Origin: Streptomyces sp. ISL-94
GTDB lineage: Bacteria; Actinomycetota; Actinomycetes; Streptomycetales; Streptomycetaceae
Reading direction: 5' to 3'
Assembly (NCBI RefSeq): GCF_018614075.1
Contig: NZ_JAGGOZ010000010.1
Coordinates: forward strand, 62,001-126,000
DNA: 64,000 nucleotides
This document shows, in pieces, positions 18,700 through 27,408 of the stretch. Every line of letters starts with the position of its first letter. Position 1 is the first letter of the stretch. The position numbers and the translations under genes were made by a program. The notes under the pieces are model-generated. The model saw only the letters and a program-made list of their open reading frames with translations. It did no database searches and was not told the origin of the DNA.

Positions 18700-19956
18700 A
18701 TGTCCGTACTGAACACCCCTCTCCACGAACTCGACCCCGACGTCGCCGCCGCCGTCGACGCCGAGCTCGTGCGCCAGCAGTCGACCCTGGAAATGATCGC
18801 GTCGGAGAACTTCGCTCCGGTCGCCGTCATGGAGGCCCAGGGCTCGGTCCTGACCAACAAGTACGCCGAGGGCTACCCCGGCCGCCGCTACTACGGCGGC
18901 TGCGAGCACGTCGACGTGGTCGAGCAGATCGCGATCGACCGCATCAAGGCGCTGTTCGGCGCCGAGGCCGCGAACGTCCAGCCGCACTCGGGTGCGCAGG
19001 CGAACGCCGCCGCGATGTTCGCGCTGCTGAAGCCGGGCGACACGATCATGGGCCTGAACCTGGCCCACGGCGGTCACCTGACCCACGGCATGAAGATCAA
19101 CTTCTCCGGCAAGCTCTACAACGTGGTCCCGTACCACGTCGACGAGACCGGTCACGTCGACATGGCCGAGGTCGAGCGCCTCGCCAAGGAGTCCAAGCCG
19201 CAGCTGATCGTCGCCGGCTGGTCCGCCTACCCGCGCCAGCTGGACTTCGCCGCCTTCCGCCGCATCGCGGACGAGGTCGGCGCGTACCTGATGGTCGACA
19301 TGGCGCACTTCGCCGGCCTGGTCGCCGCGGGTCTGCACCCCAACCCGGTGCCGCACGCCCACGTCGTCACCACCACCACGCACAAGACCCTCGGCGGTCC
19401 GCGCGGCGGTGTCATCCTGTCGACGCAGGAACTGGCCAAGAAGATCAACTCCGCGGTCTTCCCGGGTCAGCAGGGCGGCCCGCTGGAGCACGTGATCGCC
19501 GCCAAGGCCGTGTCCTTCAAGGTCGCCGCCTCGGAGGAGTTCAAGGAGCGCCAGGTGCGCACCCTGGAGGGCGCGAAGATCATCGCCGAGCGCCTGGTGC
19601 AGCCCGACGTCACCGAGGTCGGCGTCTCCGTCCTCTCCGGCGGTACGGACGTCCACCTGGTCCTGGTCGACCTGCGCAACTCCGAGCTGGACGGCCAGCA
19701 GGCCGAGGACCGGCTCCACGAGATCGGCATCACGGTCAACCGGAACGCCATCCCGAACGACCCCCGCCCGCCGATGGTCACCTCGGGCCTGCGCATCGGT
19801 ACGCCGGCGCTCGCCACCCGCGGTTTCGGCGCCGAGGACTTCACCGAGGTCGCCGAGATCATCGCGGCCGCGCTGAAGCCGGCCTACGACAGCGAGGACC
19901 TGAAGGCGCGCGTCTCCGCGCTCGCCGCGAAGTTCCCGCTGTACCCGTCGCTCTAG
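18700..19956 (+). CDS. glyA: Serine hydroxymethyltransferase
   Basis: This 418-residue PLP enzyme interconverts serine and glycine with tetrahydrofolate. Diagnostic sequences are [35 protein letters not shown], the PLP-lysine motif [11 protein letters not shown], and the C-terminal [13 protein letters not shown]. Length is normal. The start at 18700 follows AGGGGATCCTG. It is cotranscribed with gcvT and gcvH and ended by a strong hairpin at 19974-20004. Confidence 0.97.
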   Translation: MSVLNTPLHELDPDVAAAVDAELVRQQSTLEMIASENFAPVAVMEAQGSVLTNKYAEGYPGRRYYGGCEHVDVVEQIAIDRIKALFGAEAANVQPHSGAQANAAAMFALLKPGDTIMGLNLAHGGHLTHGMKINFSGKLYNVVPYHVDETGHVDMAEVERLAKESKPQLIVAGWSAYPRQLDFAAFRRIADEVGAYLMVDMAHFAGLVAAGLHPNPVPHAHVVTTTTHKTLGGPRGGVILSTQELAKKINSAVFPGQQGGPLEHVIAAKAVSFKVAASEEFKERQVRTLEGAKIIAERLVQPDVTEVGVSVLSGGTDVHLVLVDLRNSELDGQQAEDRLHEIGITVNRNAIPNDPRPPMVTSGLRIGTPALATRGFGAEDFTEVAEIIAAALKPAYDSEDLKARVSALAAKFPLYPSL

Positions 19957-19973
19957 GCAACGGCTTGGGGGGC

Positions 19974-20004
19974 GGCCCGGCCTTGTTTCGCACGAGGCCG
20001 GGCC
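19974..20004 (+). terminator. Terminator of the gcvT-gcvH-glyA operon
   Basis: GGCCCGGCCT pairs perfectly with AGGCCGGGCC around TGTTTCGCACG, followed by TTCC. It lies 17 bases after the glyA stop. Confidence 0.85.
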
Positions 20005-20109
20005 TTCCCCGTGGCCCCGCACCCGCGGTTTTGAACGTCGGGACCGCGACAGCCGCCGTACAGGCCGGTGTAACCGGCCCGCACACGAACTGACGTACGC
20101 TGATGAACC

Positions 20110-20141
20110 GGGCAAGGGCGCCCACGAGGTGCCCTTTGCCC
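20110..20141 (+). promoter_or_regulatory. Leader hairpin upstream of sdaA
   Basis: GGGCAAGGGC pairs with GCCCTTTGCCC (one wobble pair) around GCCCACGAGGT, an 11-base stem. It lies 110 bases upstream of sdaA and after the glyA terminator, so it falls within the sdaA leader or at its promoter. It could be an attenuator or part of an unrecognised leader RNA. The 19957-20250 gap otherwise holds only the glyA terminator. Confidence 0.45.
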
Positions 20142-20250
20142 GCAATCCCTGCAAAGTCCGCCCTCTCCGTCGGGCCGCCTCGCCACCCTGCGAGAGCGAC
20201 TGGACGGTCCGTTCCCCGCCACTGCGGGGATGACCCGGGAGTCCGCAAAC

Positions 20251-21633
<1,383 letters not shown>

Positions 21634-21671
21634 CGCAGCTCGCGCAGTAGTCGTACGCGGTAGTGGTACCC

Positions 21672-21697
21672 AGGGGCCCGGCGCGCGCCGGGCCCCT
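21672..21697 (+). terminator. Terminator after sdaA
   Basis: AGGGGCCCGGCGC pairs perfectly with GCGCCGGGCCCCT, a 26-base palindrome, 38 bases after the sdaA stop. It also lies downstream of the minus-strand remnant ending at 21712, so it may serve both. Confidence 0.85.
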
Positions 21698-21711
21698 GAC
21701 GCATCCTGGGG

Positions 21712-21882
21712 CTACGTTCGGAGCTCCTTGAGGCACGCCTTGGCGGAGCCGTCCACGGCCGCGTCCAGCGCCTGGAGGCTCTCGGGCGTGGGAGGCGTAG
21801 GCGCCTCTGCGGTCACGGCCACGTCGAACAGCAGGTTGCTGTCCCGGACCCGCCCACAGTGCCACCTGGACGGGGCGCGCAC
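21712..21882 (-). pseudogene. Short C-terminal gene remnant, unrecognised
   Basis: From a GTG at 21882, the minus strand encodes about 56 residues with strong GC3 bias and natural composition: SRWHCGRVRDSNLLFDVAV, then a Pro/Thr linker and ALDAAVDGSAKACLKELRT before TAG. It looks like the C-terminus of a small secreted protein with paired cysteines. No ribosome site or convincing N-terminus is visible upstream, so it is more likely a truncated gene than a complete one. I do not recognise the family. The rest of the 21634-22007 gap holds the sdaA terminator and the next gene's leader. Confidence 0.4.
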
Positions 21883-21976
21883 CGGCGATCGCCCACTTCC
21901 CGAGGCCCGCGGAACGACCCGTCCGCGCGGGGTGCAACCAACGGGTGTGCGGGGAGTGTCCTACGGGGTGACACCA

Positions 21977-22004
21977 GTCCCCGTCTCTCGAGAATCGAGG
22001 GGAC
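21977..22004 (+). promoter_or_regulatory. Hairpin covering the ribosome site of the AMIN-like gene
   Basis: GTCCCC (21977-21982) pairs with GGGGAC (21999-22004). The right arm is the Shine-Dalgarno sequence (GAGGGGAC) of the gene starting at 22008, so folding would hide the ribosome site. The loop contains TCTCGAGAATCGA. Confidence 0.4.
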
Positions 22005-22007
22005 GTC

Positions 22008-22538
22008 ATGAACCATCCACGCCGCCGGCAGGTCACCGCACTGGCCTCGGGCGTTCTGCTCACCGCCGGGATCGCGCTCGCCGCGCCGGCCGCCACGGCC
22101 GACGCCACCGGCACCGGCACCGGCACCCGCACCACCCGGACCCCGCTCGTCGTCAATGCCCGCTGGGGCGGACACTGCACGTACGACCGGATCGTCATCG
22201 ACCTGCGGGGACACGTCCCCCCGGTCACCGTCACCCCGGTCTCCCGGCTCTTCTACGACGGGTCCGGCAAGCCCGTCCCGCTCGCCGGGAAGTTCTTCCT
22301 GGAGATCCGCCTGCATCCCGCCGCCGCGCACGATGACGGCGGGAAGAGCGTCTACCGCGGGCCGAAGCTCATCAAGATCTATCTGCCCCAGCTCAAGGGT
22401 CTCGCCCTCACCGGCGACTTCGAGGGGTACGTCACCTTCGGCGCCGCCTTCGACTCCAAGCCGGCCTTCAGCACCCACAAGCTGCAGCACCCGGAACGGT
22501 TCGTCCTGGACATCGCGCACCGGAACGTCTGCTGCTGA
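22008..22538 (+). CDS. Secreted AMIN-like domain protein
   Basis: This 176-residue protein has a signal peptide (RRRQVTALASGVLLTAGIALAA) with cleavage near AAPAATADA, then a Thr/Gly linker and one AMIN-like domain. The domain shows RWGGHCTYDRIVIDLRGHVP, YDGSGKPVPLAGKFFLEIRL, GPKLIKIYLPQLKGLALTGD and ERFVLDIAH, ending in two cysteines. AMIN-like domains are thought to bind cell-wall or surface glycans; no enzymatic residues are evident. The ATG at 22008 has a GAGGGG site that may be folded in a hairpin. Confidence 0.75.
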   Translation: MNHPRRRQVTALASGVLLTAGIALAAPAATADATGTGTGTRTTRTPLVVNARWGGHCTYDRIVIDLRGHVPPVTVTPVSRLFYDGSGKPVPLAGKFFLEIRLHPAAAHDDGGKSVYRGPKLIKIYLPQLKGLALTGDFEGYVTFGAAFDSKPAFSTHKLQHPERFVLDIAHRNVCC

Positions 22539-22551
22539 GGGGCCGGACGGC

Positions 22552-23265
22552 TCAGCGGTGCTCGGGGTTCGGGAAGTCGAAGCGGCAGCCGGCGTCCCAC
22601 AGCGAACGCTGGTTGCCGTGCGCCGGGATCCCGCCCGCCCGCTTGAGCAGGGCCGCCAGGTGCATGAGGTTCCAGGACATGAAGGTGGTGTTGCGGTTGG
22701 TGAAGTCGTTGTCGGGACCGCCCGAGCCCGGGTCCAGGTACGAGGGCCCGGGCCCGGCCTCGCCGATCCATCCCGCGTCGGCCTGCGGCGGGATCGCGTA
22801 GCCGAGGTGCTGGAGGCTGTAGAGGACGTTCATGGCACAGTGCTTGACGCCGTCCTCGTTGCCGGTGATCAGCGCGCCGCCGACGCGCCCGTAGTAGGCG
22901 TACTGGCCCTGCTCGTTCAGGAGCGAGGAGCAGGCGTAGAGCCGCTCGATGACCTGCTTCATGACGGAGCTGTTGTCGCCGAGCCAGATCGGGCCGCAGA
23001 GCACGAGGATGTCGGCGTCCATGATCTGGCTGTAGAGAACCGGCCACTGGTCGCTCTCCCAGCCGTGCTCGGTCATGTCGGGCCAGACGCCCGTCGCGAT
23101 GTCGTGGTCGACGGCGCGGATGAGCGAGGTCCGGACGCCGGCCGACTCCATGACCGAACGGCTCTTGTCGATCAGGCCCTCGGTGTTGCTGGTCTCGGGC
23201 GAGCGCTTGAGCGTGCAGTTCACGTAGAGGGCGGTCAGGTCCGGGTACGAGTAGTCGGCAGCCAC
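22552..23265 (-). CDS. Flavodoxin-like NAD(P)H-dependent reductase
   Basis: This 237-residue protein has the flavodoxin fold of FMN-dependent NADPH reductases: LTALYVNCTLKRSPETSNTE for the phosphate-binding loop, DADILVLCGPIWLGDNSSVMK for the flavin isoalloxazine loop, and YGRVGGALITGNEDGVKH. It is a cytoplasmic oxidoreductase of unknown substrate. The GTG start at 23265 follows a GGGGG tract. It converges with the AMIN-like gene and is divergent from the cobalamin-riboswitch transcript. Confidence 0.85.
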   Translation of the reverse strand: MAADYSYPDLTALYVNCTLKRSPETSNTEGLIDKSRSVMESAGVRTSLIRAVDHDIATGVWPDMTEHGWESDQWPVLYSQIMDADILVLCGPIWLGDNSSVMKQVIERLYACSSLLNEQGQYAYYGRVGGALITGNEDGVKHCAMNVLYSLQHLGYAIPPQADAGWIGEAGPGPSYLDPGSGGPDNDFTNRNTTFMSWNLMHLAALLKRAGGIPAHGNQRSLWDAGCRFDFPNPEHR

Positions 23266-23493
23266 GCCCCCAGCCTGTGCGGGGCGGGCCCGCGCCGCTA
23301 CCGGGCCGCGCCCGTACGGGTACGCGCGGGCGCGCGCGGAACAGCGCGGCCCTGCGGGGCAGCCGGTCCCCGACGGTCACGGACCTGCGGAACTCCCGGT
23401 CCGGACGGGTCCGTTGGCGCGGACGGCGGGCCGTGAACCCGTCATGTGACCAATAAGTGGAATCCGGCCACCCTTCAGCGCGTTTGGGGCGGG

Positions 23494-23523
23494 TTGTTAC
23501 CGGTCCGCGCGGCCGACTAGGGT
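23494..23523 (+). promoter_or_regulatory. Promoter of the cobalamin riboswitch transcript
   Basis: TTGTTA and TAGGGT are separated by 18 bases, a good match to Streptomyces HrdB-type promoters, and lie just upstream of the riboswitch. The rest of 23266-23493 is non-coding. Confidence 0.5.
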
Positions 23524-23529
23524 CAGCGG

Positions 23530-23755
23530 GCCTCGGTGTTCGGGAAACCGGTGGGAAACCGGTGCGGCCCTCGCCACTGTGATCGGGAAGTCCGGCTCCA
23601 CTCTCCCCCAGACTCCGTCCGGGTGGGGGTGCCCCCAGCGGTAGCTGGGGGAGTGCCCCCAGCGGGAAGCCACTGGGCCCGCGCGGGAGACCGCACGGCC
23701 CCGGGAAGGCGGAGACCGGGCATCAGTACCCGTGAGCCAGGAGACCGGCCGGGGC
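23530..23755 (+). promoter_or_regulatory. Cobalamin (AdoCbl) riboswitch
   Basis: The conserved segments occur in order: GAAACCGGTGCGGCC (B12-box neighbourhood), CTCGCCACTGTGATCGGGAAG, AAGCCACTGGGCC, GGGAAGGC, and a 3' part with CCCGTGAGCCAGGAGACCGGCC. These represent the core of the B12 aptamer, which represses downstream genes when cobalamin is abundant. About 40 bases later a short ORF begins MHLAEG, the N-terminus of the cobalt transporter CbiM, now interrupted by an insertion sequence. One variable arm contains a copy of the window's dispersed repeat. Confidence 0.9.
23600..23665. repeat. Dispersed repeat copy inside the riboswitch
   Basis: CTCCCCCAGACTCCGTCCGG, GGGTGCCCCCAGCGGTAGCT and GGGGGAGTGCC match modules at 47845 and 26190. 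The insertion lies in a variable peripheral region between conserved core segments, so the aptamer core is retained. Confidence 0.6.
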
Positions 23756-23796
23756 GCGTTGTCCATCCACGAGGTGCTGGAGAGGTCTCCCCACTC

Positions 23797-23814
23797 ATGC
23801 ATTTAGCCGAGGGG
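23797..23814 (+). pseudogene. cbiM: cbiM, first six codons (interrupted)
   Basis: ATG CAT TTA GCC GAG GGG encodes MHLAEG, following GAGAGG at a plausible distance. CbiM proteins start MHIxEGFLPP. The next codons, FLPPLHAVAWGAASAP, are found in frame immediately after the right end of the insertion sequence at 26096. The third codon is TTA, the rare bldA-dependent leucine codon of Streptomyces. CbiM is the membrane S-component of the cobalt ECF transporter. Confidence 0.8.
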
Positions 23815-23889
23815 CTGGGAGCTGTTGCTGTTTTGGCTCACTCTTGTGAGTGATAGTGCGTTTGGGTGAGTGGGGTTACGGTCGCCTGT

Positions 23890-24465
23890 ATGAACCTCAA
23901 GGAGTGGGCGAAGGCGCAGGGTGTGCATCCGCAGACCGCGTATCGCTGGTTCCGTGAGGGGACGTTGCCGGTACCGGCTCAGAGGGTCGGTCCGCGCACG
24001 ATCCTGGTGAATATGGAGGCCAACACCACGCCGGACGTCGTCGGTGGTGTCGGGTTGTACGCCCGTGTCTCCTCCCACGACCAGAAGACGGATCTGGAGC
24101 GTCAGGTCGCACGCTTGTCGTCGTGGGCTGCGCGGGCCGGTCACCGGGTGGTCCGCGTCGAGGCGGAGATCGCCTCAGGGATGAACGGTTCTCACTCCAA
24201 AGCCCGTCGTCTTCTCGCCGATCCCGAGGTGACCGCCGTGGTAGTGGAGCACAAGGACCGGCTCGGCCGGATGAACGTGGAACTGGTCGAGGCCGCTCTG
24301 TCCCCAACGGGCCGCCGCCTGGTCGTGCTGAATGACGGCGAAGGCGAAGACGACCTGGTGCGGGACACGGTGGAGGTGCTGACCTCGTTCTGTGCCCGCC
24401 TGTATGGGCACAGGTCGGCGAAGAACCGTGCCGTGAAGGCGCTGGAGGCCGCCCAGCATGGCTGA
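23890..24465 (+). CDS. tnpA: IS607-family serine recombinase TnpA
   Basis: This 191-residue transposase has an N-terminal MerR-like helix-turn-helix (LKEWAKAQGVHPQTAYRWFR, residues 3-22) followed by a serine resolvase domain: LYARVSSHDQKTDLERQV with the catalytic serine, then VEHKDRLGRMNVELVE. This domain order (DNA-binding first) is diagnostic of IS607. ATG 23890 (MNLKEW) is chosen; a GTG at 23866 would add eight residues. It catalyses excision and insertion of the element. The gene overlaps tnpB by 8 bases. Confidence 0.92.
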   Translation: MNLKEWAKAQGVHPQTAYRWFREGTLPVPAQRVGPRTILVNMEANTTPDVVGGVGLYARVSSHDQKTDLERQVARLSSWAARAGHRVVRVEAEIASGMNGSHSKARRLLADPEVTAVVVEHKDRLGRMNVELVEAALSPTGRRLVVLNDGEGEDDLVRDTVEVLTSFCARLYGHRSAKNRAVKALEAAQHG

Positions 24466-26089
24466 GTTGCGTTCCGTCGCACCGTCGTTCGTTGTTCTCG
24501 GCCCGTCCGGTGTGGCGGTACGCGACCGGCTCAAGCACCTGACGCCTGAGGATGAGAAGGTGCTTCGCCTCGTAGGCGAGCACATGGGCTCGCTGGCCTC
24601 GAAGGATCTCAAGGTCCGATGTGCGGATGGTCTGGAGCACTCGACGGATACTTGGGCGGCGCGTAAGCGGGAGCTGACGCCGGTCTCGTCGTCGCGGTGG
24701 GCTGGGAGTATCACGAGGGCCACGCATGATCAGTGGGCTTTGGCCCGGCGGGGTCAGTCCGCGCACATCCGGAATCTGGAAGCCGGAATCCACATGCTCC
24801 GGCACCGTCTGTCCCTCCCGATCGGGGAGAAGGGATCGCAACGGGCGGCAGGCGGTTACCGGTCGAAGCAGGAGTGGTTTGCCAAAACACGTCGTCTGCA
24901 CGTGTTGCAGGGCCGGCTCGACGCTGCCCGTACGGACCATGAGGCCGGTCGGGTACGTGTCGTACGTGGCGGCAGACGCCTGATGAACACCCGCCACAAT
25001 CTTGCTGCCGCGCAGCTCACCGAGGAGCAGTGGCGGGCACACTGGGACACGGCACGATGGTTCCTCCAGGCGGACGGGGAGTCGGGGAAGCAGTTCGGGA
25101 ACGAGACGATCCGCGTCAACCCGGACGGTGAGGTCAGCATCAAACTCCCCGCCCCGCTCGCCTGCCTGGCCAACAGCAGGCACGGCCGGTACACCCTGTC
25201 CTCTCGTGTCGCGTTCGCTCACCGGGGAGCCGAGTGGGCTGACCGAGTGGAGACCAACCGGGCCATCGCCTACCGCATCCACCATGATGTGTCCCGTGGC
25301 CGCTGGTACCTGACCGCGTCCTGGCAGCGCCCGGTCGTCCAGACCGTGCCGCTGGCCACCGCCCTCGCACACGGTGTGATCGGGGTGGACACCAACGCCG
25401 ATCACCTCGCCGCGTGGCGGCTTGACGTCCACGGAAACCCGATCGGTGAGCCACGCCGGTTCTTCTACGATCTGACCGGCACCGCGAACCACCGTGACGC
25501 GCAGATCCGGCACGCCCTCACCCGGCTACTGCACTGGGCCAAACAGTGCGGCGTGACGGCCATCGCGGTCGAGGACCTCGACTTCGCCGCCGAGAAGACC
25601 CGCGAGAAGCACGGCCGCAAGCACCGCTTCCGGCAGTTGATCTCCGGTATGCCGACCGGGAAGCTCCGCGCCCGTCTCGTGTCGATGGCCGCCGAGGCCG
25701 GAGTGTCGATCATCGCCGTCGATCCCGCGTACACCAGCAAGTGGGGCGCGCAACACTGGCAGAAACCCCTCGCCTCGAAGAACCGCAAGACCAGCCGTCA
25801 CGATGCGGCGAGCATCGCGATCGGCAGGCGTGCCCTCGGGCACCCGATCCGGCGACGGACGACACCGCCCCCGCAGCACCAGAGCGATGCTGCGGGGCAT
25901 CGGACCGTCCAGGCCCGACCAGGTACCCGAGGACACGAGGAAACCCGCCCCCGCTTTCCCGGACCACGGATACGATCCGTGCCGCCCGGACGCGGAACGA
26001 ACGCGGGAGACCAGAACACCCAAAACCGTTCGGGGCGTTCGGCTGAGCACGAGTTCTGGCATCAGGACTCACTCCCGCTCAGTCTTTAG
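24458..26089 (+). CDS. tnpB: TnpB-like RNA-guided nuclease homologue of the IS607 element
   Basis: This 543-residue protein has a RuvC-like domain with the three expected acidic residues: D in GVIGVDTNADHLAAW, E in GVTAIAVEDLDF, and D in TSRHDAASIAIGRRALG. TnpB proteins use an RNA from the element's right end to cut the empty donor site. The zinc ribbon normally found between the last two motifs is not recognisable: DPAYTSKWGAQHWQKPLASK has no CxxC pair. It is longer than classical TnpB (about 400 residues), with an Arg/Pro-rich C-terminal tail. It is best called a TnpB-related protein; nuclease activity is inferred. Confidence 0.82.
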   Translation: MAELRSVAPSFVVLGPSGVAVRDRLKHLTPEDEKVLRLVGEHMGSLASKDLKVRCADGLEHSTDTWAARKRELTPVSSSRWAGSITRATHDQWALARRGQSAHIRNLEAGIHMLRHRLSLPIGEKGSQRAAGGYRSKQEWFAKTRRLHVLQGRLDAARTDHEAGRVRVVRGGRRLMNTRHNLAAAQLTEEQWRAHWDTARWFLQADGESGKQFGNETIRVNPDGEVSIKLPAPLACLANSRHGRYTLSSRVAFAHRGAEWADRVETNRAIAYRIHHDVSRGRWYLTASWQRPVVQTVPLATALAHGVIGVDTNADHLAAWRLDVHGNPIGEPRRFFYDLTGTANHRDAQIRHALTRLLHWAKQCGVTAIAVEDLDFAAEKTREKHGRKHRFRQLISGMPTGKLRARLVSMAAEAGVSIIAVDPAYTSKWGAQHWQKPLASKNRKTSRHDAASIAIGRRALGHPIRRRTTPPPQHQSDAAGHRTVQARPGTRGHEETRPRFPGPRIRSVPPGRGTNAGDQNTQNRSGRSAEHEFWHQDSLPLSL

Positions 26090-26095
26090 GAACGG

Positions 26096-26150
26096 TTTCT
26101 GCCCCCCTTGCACGCGGTCGCCTGGGGCGCCGCGTCCGCTCCCAGGGCAC
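26096..26150 (+). pseudogene. cbiM: cbiM, continuation after the IS, truncated
   Basis: TTT CTG CCC CCC TTG gives FLPPLHAVAWGAASAP, the second part of the CbiM N-terminus, in frame with MHLAEG once the IS is removed. After codon 22 the similarity stops and a dispersed repeat begins. The remaining 200 or so residues and any cbiN, cbiQ or cbiO genes are absent, so cobalt uptake from this locus is lost even if the IS were excised. Confidence 0.75.
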
Positions 26151-26164
26151 GGGCGCGCAGCGCA

Positions 26165-26272
26165 CGTACGGGGTCTGGGGCGCAGCCCCTGGGGGCACCT
26201 CCCAGCGGTCGCTGGGGGAGAACCGGAGAATGGGCGGGGCGGGGACCAGCTCCGCGCAGCGGCAGGCGGCAG
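26165..26272. repeat. Dispersed palindromic repeat, copy at cbiM truncation point
   Basis: GGGGTCTGGGGCGCAGCCCC, CACCTCCCAGCGGTCGCTGG and GGGGACCAGCTCCGCGCAGC echo the modules seen at 15801, 23600 and 47801. It starts where the cbiM frame breaks and ends just before the padR gene. Confidence 0.6.
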
Positions 26273-26297
26273 GGCCCGGCAAACCTAGGATGGCGGC

Positions 26298-26891
26298 ATG
26301 TCCCTGCCGCACGCCATCCTCACCGCCCTGCTCGAGAAGCCCTCGTCCGGGCTGGAGCTGACCCGGCGGTTCGACAAGTCGATCGGATACTTCTGGTCCG
26401 CGACGCACCAGCAGATCTACCGCGAGCTCGGCCGCCTGGAGGACTCCGGCCTGATCCGCGCACTGCCGAGCGACACGCCCGTGCGCGGGCAGAAGAAGGA
26501 GTACGAGGTCCTGCCCGCCGGCAGCGCGGAGCTCGCCCGGTGGGTCGGCGAGAGCCAGGATCCCAAGCCGATGCGCGACCCGCTGCTGCTGCGGATCCGG
26601 GCGGCCGGCGTCGTGGGGCCGCACGGCCTAGGGCCCGAGCTGCGGCGCCACCTGGAGCTGCACCAGCGCCAGTTGGCGCAGTACGAGGCCATCGAGGCGA
26701 AGGACTTCCCGGCGGAACGCGACGCCGTCGAGGACCGGCTGCGGCGGCTCGTCCTGCACGGCGGGATCGCCCTGGAGACGTTCTGGCTGCACTGGCTGGC
26801 GGAAGCCCTCACCGAGGTCGAGGACATGGAGGGCACGGAGGGCACGGAGCACACGGACAGCATGGACGGCAACCCCGGCCCCCCGGCCTGA
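26298..26891 (+). CDS. PadR family transcriptional regulator
   Basis: This 197-residue protein has the PadR winged helix at residues 1-85 (SLPHAILTALLEKPSSGLEL, GYFWSATHQQIYRELGRLED, GQKKEYEVLPAGSAELARW) and a C-terminal helical dimerisation domain (LRRHLELHQRQLAQYEAIEA). PadR proteins are usually repressors that respond to small aromatic or drug-like ligands. The ATG at 26298 begins the family's usual SLPHAIL start. The C-terminus is Glu/Thr-rich. No partner gene is adjacent on the same strand, so its target is unknown. Confidence 0.9.
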   Translation: MSLPHAILTALLEKPSSGLELTRRFDKSIGYFWSATHQQIYRELGRLEDSGLIRALPSDTPVRGQKKEYEVLPAGSAELARWVGESQDPKPMRDPLLLRIRAAGVVGPHGLGPELRRHLELHQRQLAQYEAIEAKDFPAERDAVEDRLRRLVLHGGIALETFWLHWLAEALTEVEDMEGTEGTEHTDSMDGNPGPPA

Positions 26892-26940
26892 CCGCGCCCC
26901 CGCCCCGGCAGGTGGTGGGGAGGGGGCGCGCGGCGGGGTG

Positions 26941-27153
26941 TTACTTCTTCAGGGAGGCCCAGAACTCGTCGAAGCTCAGCAGCTTGTCGCCGTTGGTGTC
27001 CTTGGCGGCTATCACGGCCTCCGCGACCGGCCCGGTGACCATCAGGTCACCCATGGCGGCCATGGCCGCGCGGTACTCGTCGGCGGTGACGAAGCCGTCG
27101 CCGTCCTTGTCGAACCGCTCGAAGGTCGTCTTCGCGCTGTCGATGTCCGCCAC
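26941..27153 (-). CDS. Small EF-hand calcium-binding protein
   Basis: This 70-residue protein has two canonical EF-hand loops, DKDGDGFVTADE (about residues 15-26) and DTNGDKLLSFDE (about residues 51-62), each flanked by helices. It is a cytoplasmic calcium-binding protein, probably a sensor or buffer. The GTG at 27153 (VADIDSAKTTF) fits the domain boundary; a longer frame upstream has no sensible residues. It is divergent from the cyclodipeptide synthase gene, with a 255-base shared upstream region. Confidence 0.85.
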   Translation of the reverse strand: MADIDSAKTTFERFDKDGDGFVTADEYRAAMAAMGDLMVTGPVAEAVIAAKDTNGDKLLSFDEFWASLKK

Positions 27154-27260
27154 TGGGTCCACCCCTTCTTGGTGCTTGTTGACCGGCCCAGGGTAGCGGC
27201 CTCCCCGGGCCAACCCGGCCTCGGGTCCCGATCGAGCGGCAGACAGAAATTCAAATTACC

Positions 27261-27277
27261 CTTCCGCAAGACGGAAG
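27261..27277. promoter_or_regulatory. Palindrome upstream of the CDPS operon
   Basis: CTTCCG-CAAGA-CGGAAG is a perfect inverted repeat with 6-base arms in an unusually AT-rich stretch (CAGAAATTCAAATTACC), about 33 bases upstream of the putative -35 box of the CDPS promoter. It is a candidate operator. Confidence 0.35.
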
Positions 27278-27309
27278 CGATAATTCCAGCCAACAAATCC
27301 GGCCCCCAC

Positions 27310-27339
27310 TTGTCACGCTCCGGGACCACGGCATAACGT
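27310..27339 (+). promoter_or_regulatory. Candidate promoter of the CDPS-P450 operon
   Basis: TTGTCA and TAACGT are 18 bases apart, about 70 bases upstream of the CDPS start codon, a fair match to a vegetative Streptomyces promoter. Confidence 0.45.
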
Positions 27340-27408
27340 AACGGCATTGCCGCCACACCAGGAGCGCAGGGCTCCCAGGGACAAGCGGCAACAAGGGCGA
27401 TCACACAG

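Larger units (their letters stand above)
23815..26095 (+). mobile_element. IS607-family insertion sequence
   Basis: This element of about 2.28 kb carries a serine recombinase (tnpA) and a TnpB-like gene overlapping by 8 bases. Its ends are defined by the split cbiM frame: MHLAEG on the left and FLPPLHAV on the right rejoin perfectly when the element is removed. No target duplication is seen and the junction lies in a run of G, as expected for IS607 elements, which insert at GG. A subterminal palindrome CACTC-TTGT-GAGTG (23839-23852) near the left end may be a recombinase site. Confidence 0.88.

Noticed and set aside
19957..20250. T-box or serine-responsive riboswitch upstream of sdaA
   Set aside because: No T-box core or known aptamer motif was seen, only a generic hairpin.
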